Of a stretch of 64,000 nt of DNA, positions 9,021 to 17,986 are shown one piece after another; position 1 is the first letter of the stretch; every line of letters begins with the position of its first letter. This DNA comes from Streptomyces sp. CB01635 (GTDB taxonomy: Bacteria > Actinomycetota > Actinomycetes > Streptomycetales > Streptomycetaceae). A program made the translations under genes and the position numbers. The stretch covers positions 124,001 to 188,000 of the forward strand of contig NZ_NNBL01000008.1 of NCBI RefSeq assembly GCF_002803065.1, given 5' to 3'. The notes below the pieces were generated by a model. The model made no database searches. It had not been told where the DNA came from and worked only from the letters and a program-made list of their open reading frames with translations.

Positions 9021-11249
9021 TCACTTCACGCGCAGCTCGCACCGCATCCGCCGCTCGTGCCCGACCTCCCGCACCGGCCCCGTGAGGGTGAGCGGCACGG
9101 TGTGGTGGACGTGGGCGCTGGACGCGGCGACGCGCAGTTCGAGGGCTCCGGGTTCGACGACTCGGCGGCCGTCGGCGCCTGTGTACGCGGCGAGGTCGGC
9201 CGGGAACGTTGCGTGGATCTCCGCGGACGCCCCCGCGTCGAGCGGGACCCGGGCGTAGCCGACGAGCCGGATCTCCGGCCGCGCGACCGTGCCGACCGGG
9301 TCGTGGAGGTAGAGCTGGACGACCTCGGTGCCGGCGCGGTGGCCGGTGTTGCGGACGGTGAGGCGCAGGGTGGTCTCACCGTCGGTGGTCAGTTCGGGGG
9401 CGTCGCACTGCTCGACGTCCCAGGCGAACGTGGTGTACGACAGGCCGTGCCCGAACGGGTAGAGAGCGGTGGGGTCCACGTTACTGGGGTCGCCGTGGCG
9501 GCCCAGCGGCGGCGCGAGATAGGGGGCGGGCTGGCCGCCGGGGGTGCGCGGGACGCCGAGCGGCAGCCGGCCCGACGGCTCGACACGCCCGGACAGGACG
9601 CCCGCGACGGCGCCGCCACCCTCCTGCCCGGGGAAGAAGGCCTGCACGACGGCGGCGGTCCGGTCCGCCCAGCGGCCCAGGGCGTACGGCCGCCCGCTGA
9701 GCACGACGATCACGGTCGGCGTCCCGGAGGCGAATGCCTTGTCCAGCAACTCCCCTTGTTTGTACGGGAGTTCAAGATTCTCGGCGTCGCAGCCCTCGCC
9801 GGACGAGCCTCGCCCGAACAGGCCCGAGCGGTCACCGACGACGGCCAGGCACACATCGGCCGCCGCCGGGTCATCGACGAACACGGCCCCGGTCAACTCC
9901 GCGCGCAGCGCCTCGGCGAACGTCGGTACGTCGATGCCGGTGGGCAGTTCGGGGTGGTTGACGCCGACGTGCCGGGGGAATGTGTAGCAGCCGAGCATGG
10001 CCGCCTGTTCGTCGGCGAGGGGTCCGACGACGGCGATGCGGAGGCCGTCGTCGAGCGGCAGGACACCGGAGTCGTTGGCGAGCAGCACGACGGACTCCTG
10101 CGCCGCGTTGCGGGCCAGGTCACGCAGGTGCGGGGAGTTCAGGTCGATGGGAGCGTCGCCGGCGGCCGGTTCGTGGTCGGGGTCGAGGAGGCCCAGCTCG
10201 CATTTCTGGGTGAGGACGCGCAATGCCGCCCGGTCGAGTAGGCCCTCAGGGAGGTGGTCTGCGGCAGTGAGGCATCGGGCGGTGGGCAGTTCGACGTCGA
10301 CCCCGGCAGCAAGAGCGAGCCGGGCGGCCTCCGCGGGCGAGTCGGCGATCTTGTGGGCGGACTCCAGGAACGAGAGGCCGAAGTAGTCGGCGACGGTCGT
10401 GCCGGTGAACCCCCACTCCTCGCGCAGGACTTGGGTGAGCAGCCCGGAGTGGGCGTGGGCGGCCAGGCCGTCGATGTCGTTGTAGGCGGGCATGACGGAG
10501 CGGGCGCCGCCGTCGCGCACCGCCATCTCGAACGGGGGCAGGATGACGTCCGCGAGCTCGCGCGGTCCGAGCGAGGCCGGGGCGTGGTTGCGGGCGCCGC
10601 GCGAGGCCGAGTACCCGGCGAAATGCTTGAGGGTCGCGACGATCCCGGCGGCCTCCAAGCCCTGAACGTACGCGGTACCGATGGTGGCGACGAGGTACGG
10701 GTCCTCGCCGATCGCCTCCTCGGTGCGGCCCCAGCGCGGGTCCCGTACGACGTCGAGGACCGGAGCGAGGCCCTGATGAATACCGACCGCGCGCATCGAC
10801 GCGCCGATGGCCTGCGCCATCTCGGTCACCAGGGCCGGGTCGAAGGTGGCGCCCCAGGCCAGCGGGGTCGGGAAGACGGTGGCCTGCCAGGCGGAGAATC
10901 CGGTCAGGCACTCCTCGTGGGCGATGGCGGGCACGCCGAACCGGTTGCCCGCGCGGATCCGCGACTGCAGTTCGGCGAGCCGGGCGGCGCCCTCGGCCGG
11001 CTCCACGGGGACGGTACCGAAAGGGCGGGCGAGGTGTCCGAGGCCGTGCGGGAGCAGGGCGTCGAGGGCAGCGCTGCGGGCCACGTACGCGTGCTGGCCC
11101 GGTGCGACCGCGGCGGTGTCGGTGTCGATGTCGGCACCCAGCCACACGCTGGACAGCTGGGCGGTCTTCTCCTCGGGCGTCATCCGGGCGAGCAGGTCCG
11201 CCGCCCGGACGTGGGCGGGCAGGGTCGTGTCCTGCCAGGGCTGAGCCAT
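9021..11249 (-). CDS. bxlA: GH3 beta-xylosidase (BxlA-like)
   Basis: 742 residues without a signal peptide, so cytoplasmic. GH3 N-terminal barrel (IAHEECLTGFSAWQATVFP, LKHFAGYSASRGARNH), nucleophile Asp288 in GTTVADYFGLSF, alpha/beta sandwich domain (ESVVLLANDSGVLPL, VVLSGRPYALGRWADR) and C-terminal fibronectin-III-like domain (YPFGHGLSYTTFAWDV). The ATG at 11249 has AGGAG four bases upstream; a TTG at 11261 is less likely. In other streptomycetes, as I recall, bxlA closes a bxlE-F-G transporter operon next to a LacI-type bxlR. Here a LacI gene lies upstream on the same strand, but the transporter is reduced to one permease relic. It hydrolyses imported xylo-oligosaccharides to xylose; a beta-glucosidase role is the main alternative. 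Confidence 0.88.
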   Translation of the reverse strand: MAQPWQDTTLPAHVRAADLLARMTPEEKTAQLSSVWLGADIDTDTAAVAPGQHAYVARSAALDALLPHGLGHLARPFGTVPVEPAEGAARLAELQSRIRAGNRFGVPAIAHEECLTGFSAWQATVFPTPLAWGATFDPALVTEMAQAIGASMRAVGIHQGLAPVLDVVRDPRWGRTEEAIGEDPYLVATIGTAYVQGLEAAGIVATLKHFAGYSASRGARNHAPASLGPRELADVILPPFEMAVRDGGARSVMPAYNDIDGLAAHAHSGLLTQVLREEWGFTGTTVADYFGLSFLESAHKIADSPAEAARLALAAGVDVELPTARCLTAADHLPEGLLDRAALRVLTQKCELGLLDPDHEPAAGDAPIDLNSPHLRDLARNAAQESVVLLANDSGVLPLDDGLRIAVVGPLADEQAAMLGCYTFPRHVGVNHPELPTGIDVPTFAEALRAELTGAVFVDDPAAADVCLAVVGDRSGLFGRGSSGEGCDAENLELPYKQGELLDKAFASGTPTVIVVLSGRPYALGRWADRTAAVVQAFFPGQEGGGAVAGVLSGRVEPSGRLPLGVPRTPGGQPAPYLAPPLGRHGDPSNVDPTALYPFGHGLSYTTFAWDVEQCDAPELTTDGETTLRLTVRNTGHRAGTEVVQLYLHDPVGTVARPEIRLVGYARVPLDAGASAEIHATFPADLAAYTGADGRRVVEPGALELRVAASSAHVHHTVPLTLTGPVREVGHERRMRCELRVK

Positions 11250-11338
11250 GGGACTCCTCAAGTGCGGTACGAGCAGGTGAAGTTCGGGCGACGGCGCCGG
11301 CGCACCTGTGGTGGGCCCGGTGGTGGGCCGGTAGCCGG

Positions 11339-11667
11339 TCAGCCCTTGGTCGCGCCCTTGGTGATGCCGTCGGTCAGCCGCCGTTCGGCCACCGCGCTGA
11401 AGGCGAGCGCAGGCACTCGAGCAGTTCCAGGGCCGGTACGTCTCCGGCCCGGTGGCACGTCTGTGCGTACGCGGATCTCGCCATGGTCAGCACGAAGGCG
11501 CGCCGGCTGCCGGCGACCGCGCGCACGGAGACTGTGCCGAGCGCGGGCCGCGCCATCGGCGGCAGGATCCGCCAGAAGCAGCCGGACGGTAGGCAGCCGT
11601 CGAGGGCGACCACCTCCTCCAGTCGTCGGGGATCACGGGCGAAGCAGCACAGGATGGCGGTGGTCAC
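11339..11667 (-). pseudogene. Relic of a sugar ABC transporter permease (MalG/BxlG type)
   Basis: Read on the minus strand from GTG at 11667, the frame shows the permease EAA loop that contacts the ATPase: LEEVVALDGCLPSGCFWRIL followed by PPMARPALGTV. Then comes a decayed membrane region (VAGSRRAFVLTMA). The frame then runs into another stop, but shifting it recovers a typical permease C-terminus AVAERRLTDGITKGATKG ending at 11339. So only about the last 110 codons survive, with at least one frameshift. It sits directly upstream of the GH3 beta-xylosidase gene, where bxlG is normally found. It is best read as what remains after deletion of the bxlEFG-type transporter. Confidence 0.72.
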
Positions 11668-11884
11668 CGGCAGTTGGGCGTGGAGTGCGCGGTGCCGACG
11701 AAGCGACTGCCGACGGGCTCGGCGGTCCGGATGCGCCACCGCTCGACGACAGTCCGGCCCGAGCCGTCCTTGGAGCCGGAGGCCGAGTCGCCGCGGGACG
11801 TCAGCACCGCGATGCCGAGGCCGGGCACGCTGACGGCGTCCCGAGCGCGGCGGCGGGACAGGGAACGGAGGCTGGCATGACACA
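11668..11884 (-). other. Decayed coding stretch of unknown origin
   Basis: The minus-strand frame between the permease relic and 11883 keeps strong G/C at third positions (contains VPGLGIAVLTSRGDSASGSK, WRIRTAEPVGSRFVGTAHST), so it was probably coding. It has no start I trust and matches no family I know. It may be debris from the deletion that removed the transporter genes. Confidence 0.3.
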
Positions 11885-11911
11885 CCTTCCGGAAGGGATC
11901 CGAAACTATCG
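11885..11911. promoter_or_regulatory. Possible operators upstream of the former bxl transporter genes
   Basis: CCTTCCGGAAGG (11885-11896) is a perfect palindrome, and CGAAACTATCG (11901-11911) differs by one base from the CGAAA-N-TTTCG site that I recall for BxlR-type xylan repressors. A TTCCGGAA core recurs at 13111-13118 upstream of the LacI gene, and TACCGGAA at 14283-14290 upstream of the importer operon. Confidence 0.4.
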
Positions 11912-11943
11912 GTGGATGGCCTCGGAAGTTACGGACACACGAA

Positions 11944-11986
11944 GGGGGTGTCAACGGCCTTGACGAAAAAGGCCGTTGACACCCCC
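11944..11986. terminator. Terminator hairpin after the LacI gene
   Basis: Perfect 18-base arms (11944-11961 and 11969-11986) around a 7-base loop, 17 bases beyond the stop of the minus-strand LacI gene. It would separate the regulator from whatever once followed it. Confidence 0.85.
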
Positions 11987-12003
11987 GATGGATGCCGAGC
12001 GCG

Positions 12004-13062
12004 TCAGACCTGCCGGGGCTCCCCCGTACTGGCCCTGACCACCAGTTCCGTCGCGAGCTCCACCCGCGACGAGGCCGGTGCGACGGACCGGGCCAGGTCG
12101 AGGACGAAGCGCGCCGCCAGCTTGCCCATCTCCGCCAGCGGTTGACGGACCGTCGTGAGCGGCGGCGCCGACCAGCGCACCTCCGGAAGGTCGTCGAAGC
12201 CGAGGACACTCATGTCCTCCGGCACCCGCAGCCCGCGCCGGCGCAGCGCCTCGATCGCCCCGAGCGCCATCTGGTCACTGGAGGCGAAGATGGCGGTGGG
12301 CGGCTCGACCAGGTCCAACAGCTGGTTGCAGCCGGTGAATCCGGACTCGTGATAGAAGTCGCCGGGCACGATCAGCGCGTCATCCACCGGCACACCGGCC
12401 ACGTCCAGCGCGGCCCGGTACCCGTCGAGCCGGGCACGCGAGCACAGCAGCCGGGGCGGGCCCTCGATGAACCCGATCCGGCGGTGCCCGAGCCCCAGCA
12501 GGTGCTCCGTCGCAGCCATCCCGCCCGCCCAGTTCGTGGCACCGACGGTCGGCGCCTCGGTGGCCGGCGAACCGGCCGGGTCGACGACCACCAACGGCAC
12601 GCCCAGGCGCCGCAGTTCGTCGTGCAGCCCCGGTTCGAGAACCGAGGTCACGAGGATCACCCCGTCCGACGCGCGGGCCCGCAGATTCGTCATCCACTGC
12701 CGGGCCGCGCCCGCCCGGTCGTGAATCGCGGAGACCACCGTGCCCACCCCCGCCTCGTGAGCGACCTCCTCGACGCCCCGGATGATCTCCACCGCCCAAG
12801 GGCTGTCCAGGTCGTTGAAGACCAGGTCGAGCAGGGCCGCCCGATCGCCGGGCGCAGGCGGGCGCCGCTGGTACCCATGCCGCTGCAGCAGATCCTCGAC
12901 CCGCGCCCGGGTGGCGGGCGACACGTCGGAGCGCCCGTTGACGACCCTCGAGACGGTCGGGACCGACACCCCCGCCTCCCGGGCGATCTCGGTGATCGTC
13001 ACCTTGGCCGGCCCGTCCGGGCTCTGCGTGGCTGCCTTGCCTCTGCCGCCAACCCGGGCCAC
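12004..13062 (-). CDS. LacI-family repressor, probable xylan regulator
   Basis: 352 residues from GTG 13062. DNA-binding domain VTITEIAREAGVSVPTVSRV with the hinge region QRHGYQRRPPAPGD. The effector domain carries LVFNDLDSPWAVEIIRGVEE, FASSDQMALGAIEALRRRGL and VLGFDDLPEVRWSAPPLTTV, typical of LacI proteins that sense sugars. I chose GTG 13062 because GGAGG lies eight bases before it; ATG 13077 would add five residues and has no comparable site. Position between the GH3/GH10 unit and the CE7/importer genes, and similarity in order to bxlR loci, suggest that it controls xylan use. It ends in a strong hairpin terminator. Binding sites are proposed, not proven. Confidence 0.88.
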   Translation of the reverse strand: MARVGGRGKAATQSPDGPAKVTITEIAREAGVSVPTVSRVVNGRSDVSPATRARVEDLLQRHGYQRRPPAPGDRAALLDLVFNDLDSPWAVEIIRGVEEVAHEAGVGTVVSAIHDRAGAARQWMTNLRARASDGVILVTSVLEPGLHDELRRLGVPLVVVDPAGSPATEAPTVGATNWAGGMAATEHLLGLGHRRIGFIEGPPRLLCSRARLDGYRAALDVAGVPVDDALIVPGDFYHESGFTGCNQLLDLVEPPTAIFASSDQMALGAIEALRRRGLRVPEDMSVLGFDDLPEVRWSAPPLTTVRQPLAEMGKLAARFVLDLARSVAPASSRVELATELVVRASTGEPRQV

Positions 13063-13194
13063 GTTCCCCACCTCCATCGACCTCTGCATCCTGAAAGATC
13101 TCCGGATGTCTTCCGGAAACCGTAGGACATGCCGTCGACCATGCGTCGGTCAAGCCGGGTTTTTGTCCGACCCGCCGAACGCCTGGCCCTGAAT

Positions 13195-14193
13195 CTACGC
13201 GCCCCCTGCTCCCAGCACCCCGCGCAGCCAGGTCATTTGGCGACGTACGTGCACGGCGTCGCCGTGCTCATGGCCGTTGAACGGGTAGGCGTGGATCTCC
13301 CGGGCGGGGTCCGCGCCGGTGAGTTCGCCGTAGCGGTGGTACGCCGCGTATGCACCGCTGGGCGGGCAGACCTGGTCGCGCAGGCCGACTCCGAAGTGGG
13401 CCGGGGCGTGGGCGCGGCGGGCGAACGAGATGCCCTCGACGTAGCCGAGCGTGCGGTACGCGGCATCCTCCGCGCCCCGGTGTACGGCGAGGTAGGCGGC
13501 GATCTCGCCGTAGGGCCCTGCGTCGGTCAGGTCGAGTCCGCGCCGGATACCGCACAGCAGCGGCGCCGTGACCAGGGCCGCGGCGAGATCGGGGACGAGT
13601 CCGGCGACGGCGAGGGCCACTCCCCCGCCCTGGCTGTTGCCCACCGCGGCGATCCGGTCCCGGTCGACGCCGGGCAGGGCTCGCAGCGCTGCGACGGCAC
13701 ACACCGCGTCGGTGATCAGTCGGCGGTAGTGGTAGTCGTGCGGGTCGAGCAGCCCACGCACCGCAGGTCCCGGGCCGCCGGGCGCGGCCGCGTGCCGGTC
13801 GGGGGTCGCGCCGCCGTTGCCGTACTGGTCGCCCTGGCCACGGTTGTCCATGAGGAGATGGGCGTATCCGGCGTTCGCCCAGGTGAGGCGCTCGTGCGGG
13901 AGGCCGCGGCCGCGGCCGTAGCCCGCGAACTCGACGACTGCGGGCATGAGTTCGCCGCCGCCCGCGGGCCGGGTGTACCAGGCGCGGACGGGGTCGTCGG
14001 CGAAGCCGCGGAAGGTGACGTCCCAGCTCTCGACAAGCCGCAGGCCGCTGTCGACGGGTCGGACGCGGATCAAGGGCTCGGGGTGGGTGGCGGACTTCAG
14101 CGTGGCCTGCCAGAACGCGTCGAAGTCGGCGGGTTCGTCGGGCTCGGGTCGGTGGCGCTGGAGTTCGTCCAGGGGCAGGTCGAAGGCGGGCAC
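13195..14193 (-). CDS. CE7 acetyl xylan esterase / cephalosporin C deacetylase
   Basis: About 332 residues, no signal peptide, alpha/beta-hydrolase of the AXE1 (CE7) family. The family N-terminus is visible (FDLPLDELQRHRP, DFDAFW), then the conserved RGQGDQ motif (LLMDNRGQGDQYGNGGATPD), the nucleophile elbow AAVGNSQGGGVALA with catalytic Ser, and the late His in NGHEHGDAVH. It removes acetyl groups from imported xylo-oligosaccharides, so it fits the xylan block. Start choice: a GTG at 14193 preceded by GAGG gives the family-typical N-terminus; GTG 14214 and ATG 14244 are longer alternatives without a convincing ribosome site. It is divergent from the importer operon starting at 14375. Confidence 0.88.
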   Translation of the reverse strand: MPAFDLPLDELQRHRPEPDEPADFDAFWQATLKSATHPEPLIRVRPVDSGLRLVESWDVTFRGFADDPVRAWYTRPAGGGELMPAVVEFAGYGRGRGLPHERLTWANAGYAHLLMDNRGQGDQYGNGGATPDRHAAAPGGPGPAVRGLLDPHDYHYRRLITDAVCAVAALRALPGVDRDRIAAVGNSQGGGVALAVAGLVPDLAAALVTAPLLCGIRRGLDLTDAGPYGEIAAYLAVHRGAEDAAYRTLGYVEGISFARRAHAPAHFGVGLRDQVCPPSGAYAAYHRYGELTGADPAREIHAYPFNGHEHGDAVHVRRQMTWLRGVLGAGGA

Positions 14194-14374
14194 AGGCACC
14201 TCACAGCCGGTCACGGAGCCAACTCCCGTTGACGCAGCACCCATTGACAGGGGTCGGGAGCGGCTTTAGGTTGCGGCGACGTTACCGGAAGATTCCCGAA
14301 AATTCTCGGTACCTCTTTCCCCTTTCCCCGCCCTTGTGATGACCTCTGCCTGCCCGTGTGACGAAAGGCCCTGC
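14194..14374. promoter_or_regulatory. Divergent promoter region, CE7 versus importer operon
   Basis: About 180 non-coding bases. It contains TACCGGAA (14283-14290) and, just after it, CCCGAAAATTCTCGG, both loosely resembling the candidate xylan repressor sites at 11885-11911. No clean palindrome stands out, so this is a weak call. Confidence 0.35.
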
Positions 14375-15361
14375 ATGAGCTCCTCCACCATGACGGGCAG
14401 CCAGCCCCGCACCGGCGCCCCGCCCGACCCGCCGCCCGACAAGAAGCTTCCGTCCGGCCGTCGTTCCTGGCGCCGATCACTGCACCGCGACTGGCAGCTG
14501 TACTCCCTCGCGGTGCTGCCGATCCTGTTCTTCCTGGTCTTCCGCTATCTGCCGATGATCGGCAACGTGATTGCGTTCCGGCGCTTCGAGCCGGGCGGTT
14601 CGATCCTCGGCGAGGAGTGGGTGGGCCTGCGCTATGTGCAGATGTTCCTCAGCGACCCGTCGTTCTGGCAGGTCTTCCGGAACACGCTCTGGATGGGCCT
14701 GCTGACGCTGCTGTTCTGCTTCCCGGTGCCGATCGTGCTGGCCCTGCTGCTCAACGAGGTCCGGCGCACCGCACTGAAACGGTTCGTGCAGTCGATCTCG
14801 TACTTGCCACACTTCCTGTCCATCGTGATCGTCGCGGGCATCACGGTGCAGATGCTGGCGTCGGACGGCCCGATCAACCACATGCTCACGACGTTCGGCC
14901 ACGACCCGGTCCGGTTCATCCAGGAGCCCGGCTGGTTCCGGACGATCTACGTCGGTTCCGAGGTCTGGCAGACGGCCGGCTGGGGCACGATCCTCTATCT
15001 CGCCGCGCTGAGCACGATCGACGAGGACCTGTACGAGGCGGCCCGGATCGACGGCGCGAACCGCTGGCAGCAGACCTGGCACGTGACGCTCCCCGGCATC
15101 CGCCCCACCATGATCACGCTGCTGATCCTCAACATCGGCACGTTCATGGTGGTCGGCTTCGAGAAGATCCTGCTGCTCTACAACCCGCTGACGTACCCCA
15201 CGGCCGACGTCATCTCCACCTATCTGTACCGCACCGGAGTCGAGTCGAACTCCTTCAGCTATGCCGCCGCCATCGGCCTGTTCGAGGCGGTCATCGGCCT
15301 CGTACTGATCACATCCGCGAACCGGCTGTCGCGCAAGACCGTGGGGACGAGCCTGTGGTAA
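14375..15361 (+). CDS. Sugar ABC importer permease 1 (LplB type)
   Basis: 328 residues, inner-membrane component of a CUT1-type ABC importer for oligosaccharides. After a basic Pro-rich cytoplasmic N-terminus the first membrane helix is LYSLAVLPILFFLVFRYL; five further helices follow. The EAA loop that docks to the ATPase is EAARIDGANRWQQTWHVTLP. AAAGG precedes the ATG at 14375 by seven bases; the nearby upstream ATGs have no ribosome site. No ATPase gene is present in the window, as is normal in Streptomyces, where a shared MsiK-like ATPase serves many importers. First gene of a six-gene operon ending with GH42 at 22222. Confidence 0.92.
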   Translation: MSSSTMTGSQPRTGAPPDPPPDKKLPSGRRSWRRSLHRDWQLYSLAVLPILFFLVFRYLPMIGNVIAFRRFEPGGSILGEEWVGLRYVQMFLSDPSFWQVFRNTLWMGLLTLLFCFPVPIVLALLLNEVRRTALKRFVQSISYLPHFLSIVIVAGITVQMLASDGPINHMLTTFGHDPVRFIQEPGWFRTIYVGSEVWQTAGWGTILYLAALSTIDEDLYEAARIDGANRWQQTWHVTLPGIRPTMITLLILNIGTFMVVGFEKILLLYNPLTYPTADVISTYLYRTGVESNSFSYAAAIGLFEAVIGLVLITSANRLSRKTVGTSLW

Positions 15362-16266
15362 GCATCCAGACCCGGCCGCGCACCGCAACGACCGTGACCG
15401 GCCCGACCCGCGGCTACCGCGTCTTCCAAGGCTTCAACGCCGTGATCCTGACGCTGGTCGTGGTGGTCACGCTCTACCCGATCATCAACATCGTCGCCCG
15501 CTCGTTCAGCGGGGAGCACCAGATCCGGGCGGGCGAAGTGACGCTGTGGCCCAAGGGCTTCAACCTCACCACGTACAGGATCGTCTTCCAGGACGGGACG
15601 TTCTGGCGCAGCTACGGGAACACCGTCCTCTATACGGTGCTCTCCACCGCTGTCGCCATGGCCCTCACCACGATCTACGCGTACGTCCTGTCGAAGAAGG
15701 ACCTGCGCGGGCGTACGTTCCTCGTCGGCATCGCCGTCTTCACGATGTTCTTCTCCGGCGGTCTGATCCCCAACTACGTGCTGATCACCAGCCTCGGCCT
15801 GAAGAACTCGATCTGGGCGATCGCCCTACCGAACGCCATCAGCGTCTTCAACCTCCTGGTGATGAAGGCGTTCTTCGAGAACATGCCGGCAGAGCTCGAG
15901 GAGGCCGCGCAGATCGACGGCCTGAGCACGTACGGGACTCTGCTGCGGATCGTCCTGCCGTTGTCGAAGGCCGTCATCGCGACCATGGTGCTCTTCTACT
16001 CCGTGTCGTTCTGGAACTCATGGTTCTCGGCGTTCCTGTACATGGACAGGGCCGACCTGATGCCGGTCACCGTCTATCTGCGCAACCTCATCGCGGGCGC
16101 CACCGAGGGCGGCAACGCGGGGGCCGCGGCCGACCAGCTCACCCAGGCCGCCGCGAACATCCAGTCCGTGACCATCGTGCTCACGGCGCTGCCGATCCTC
16201 GCCGTCTACCCCTTCGTGCAGCGGTACTTCGTCTCGGGCGTGATGCTCGGCGCGGTCAAGGGCTGA
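15355..16266 (+). CDS. Sugar ABC importer permease 2 (LplC type)
   Basis: 303 residues, partner of the preceding permease. Membrane helices include VILTLVVVVTLYPIINIVA and FLVGIAVFTMFFSGGLIP; the EAA loop is EEAAQIDGLSTYGTLLRIVL; the C-terminus VSGVMLGAVKG is typical of this half of LplABC-type importers. The GTG start overlaps the previous gene by seven bases and is the only start in frame there, consistent with coupled translation. Confidence 0.92.
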   Translation: MVSIQTRPRTATTVTGPTRGYRVFQGFNAVILTLVVVVTLYPIINIVARSFSGEHQIRAGEVTLWPKGFNLTTYRIVFQDGTFWRSYGNTVLYTVLSTAVAMALTTIYAYVLSKKDLRGRTFLVGIAVFTMFFSGGLIPNYVLITSLGLKNSIWAIALPNAISVFNLLVMKAFFENMPAELEEAAQIDGLSTYGTLLRIVLPLSKAVIATMVLFYSVSFWNSWFSAFLYMDRADLMPVTVYLRNLIAGATEGGNAGAAADQLTQAAANIQSVTIVLTALPILAVYPFVQRYFVSGVMLGAVKG

Positions 16267-16330
16267 GCACAACCACTTCACACATGAACGCAATCACGCC
16301 TCAACAGACCTGTAGAACAAGGGAGTTCAC

Positions 16331-17986
16331 GTGACGAACACGGGCCGGCTGTCGAGAAGGTCACTGCTCGCCGCGGCGGGGTTCGCCGGACTCGCCGTAC
16401 TCACCGGCTGCGGCAGCGGTGACGACGGCGGCGACAGCAAGGACCTGTCGAAGAAGCAGAACGGCGCCATGAAGAAGTACAACGCCGGCGAGCAGTTCAA
16501 GGCGACCAAGGCGCTGTCCTTCTCCGTCCTGCACAACAACAACCCGACGTACCCGACGAAGAAGAGCTGGCTGTTCTGGAAGGAGGTCACCAAGCGCACC
16601 GGCATCACGCTGCAGCCCGTCGACGTCCCGCTGAGCGACTACGAGAAGAAGCGCAGCCTGCTGATCGGCTCGGGCGACGCCCCCTTCCTCATCCCCAAGA
16701 CGTACCACCCCTCCGAGGTCGCGTTCGTCTCGTCGGGCGCGATCCTGCCGGTGAGCGAGTACGTGCACCTGATGCCCAACTTCCAGGACAAGGTCAAGCG
16801 GTGGAAGCTCGAGCCCGAGCTGGACTCCATCCGCCAGTCCGACGGAAAGTACTACCTGCTGCCCGGGCTCCACGAGAAGCCCAAGTCCGGATACTCGCTG
16901 TCCTTCCGCACCGACGTCCTCGACAGGATCGGCGTGAGCCTGCCCTCGACGTGGGACGAGGTGTACGACGTCCTCAAGGCGATCAAGGCGGAGTACCCCG
17001 ACAGCTACCCCCTCTCCGACCGCTGGAGCACCAACACCGTCTTCCCTGCGGCCGCCCTGCTCAGCTATCTCGGACAGGCGTACGGCGTCCGGGCCGGCTG
17101 GACGTACGAGAACATCACCTTCGACGCGAAGACGCAGAAGTTCGTCTTCACCGGGGCGACGGACGAGTTCCGGCAGGTCATCGAGTATCTGCGCAAGCTG
17201 GTCACCGAGAAGCTGATGGACCCGGAGAGCTTCACCCAGACCGATGACAACGCGGTCAAGAAGCTGCTGGCGGAGAAGTCCTTCGCGATCAGCGCGAACC
17301 CACAGGAGCTGGTGCAGAAGTACCGCTACAACCTGGAGCGGCAGGTGAAGGGCGCGAAGATCGAGATGATTCCGGTGCCGATCGGCCCGGCCGGTGAGGT
17401 CGTGCTCGGCGGCATCCGTCTGGAGAACGGCCTCATGATCTCCAGCAAGGCGCTCAAGAACGACAACTTCGTCGCGTTGATGCAGTTCACGGACTGGCTC
17501 TTCTACTCGGACGAAGGCCAGGCGTTCTGCAAGTGGGGCGTCGAGGGCGTCACGTACACCGGGTCCGGGGGTCAGTACAAGCTGAAGCCAGGCATCAGCC
17601 TCATGGGTTCCGACCCCAAGGCCCCCAAGGATCTACAGAAGGACTACGGCTTCTTCAACGGCGTCTTCACCTACGGCGGCAGCTGGCAGCTGGTGTCCTC
17701 CTCTTTCAGCCCGGACGAGAAGAAGTTCCAGGACGTGATGGCCTCGCGGAAGCAGACGCCGATCGCCCCGGCCCACCCGCTGCTGTCCGCGGAGCAGGAG
17801 CAGGCCTCGCTCTGGGAGACGCCGCTCACGGACCACATGAACCAGAACACCCTCAAGTTCGCGCTCGGCAAGCGGCCACTGTCCGAGTGGGACGACTACG
17901 TCACCGAGCTGAAGGCCAAGAACATGCAGCAGCTCGTGGATCTGCACAACAAGGCCTACGAGCGGTACAAGAAGGACAACGGATGA
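16331..17986 (+). CDS. Sugar-binding lipoprotein of the importer (LipO/LplA type)
   Basis: 551 residues. Twin-arginine-like N-terminus (RLSRRSLLAAAGFAG) with lipobox LTGC gives a lipid-anchored extracytoplasmic binding protein. Length and motifs (KSWLFWKEVTKRTGITLQPV, DKVKRWKLEPELDSI, KPKSGYSLSFRTDVLDRIGV) match the large solute-binding proteins that accompany LplB/LplC permeases and usually bind longer plant oligosaccharides. GGGAG lies five bases before the GTG. It follows permease 2 after 64 bases and its stop overlaps the start of the GH39 gene. Substrate is inferred to be xylo- or glucuronoxylo-oligosaccharides from the enzymes in the same operon. Confidence 0.92.
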   Translation: MTNTGRLSRRSLLAAAGFAGLAVLTGCGSGDDGGDSKDLSKKQNGAMKKYNAGEQFKATKALSFSVLHNNNPTYPTKKSWLFWKEVTKRTGITLQPVDVPLSDYEKKRSLLIGSGDAPFLIPKTYHPSEVAFVSSGAILPVSEYVHLMPNFQDKVKRWKLEPELDSIRQSDGKYYLLPGLHEKPKSGYSLSFRTDVLDRIGVSLPSTWDEVYDVLKAIKAEYPDSYPLSDRWSTNTVFPAAALLSYLGQAYGVRAGWTYENITFDAKTQKFVFTGATDEFRQVIEYLRKLVTEKLMDPESFTQTDDNAVKKLLAEKSFAISANPQELVQKYRYNLERQVKGAKIEMIPVPIGPAGEVVLGGIRLENGLMISSKALKNDNFVALMQFTDWLFYSDEGQAFCKWGVEGVTYTGSGGQYKLKPGISLMGSDPKAPKDLQKDYGFFNGVFTYGGSWQLVSSSFSPDEKKFQDVMASRKQTPIAPAHPLLSAEQEQASLWETPLTDHMNQNTLKFALGKRPLSEWDDYVTELKAKNMQQLVDLHNKAYERYKKDNG

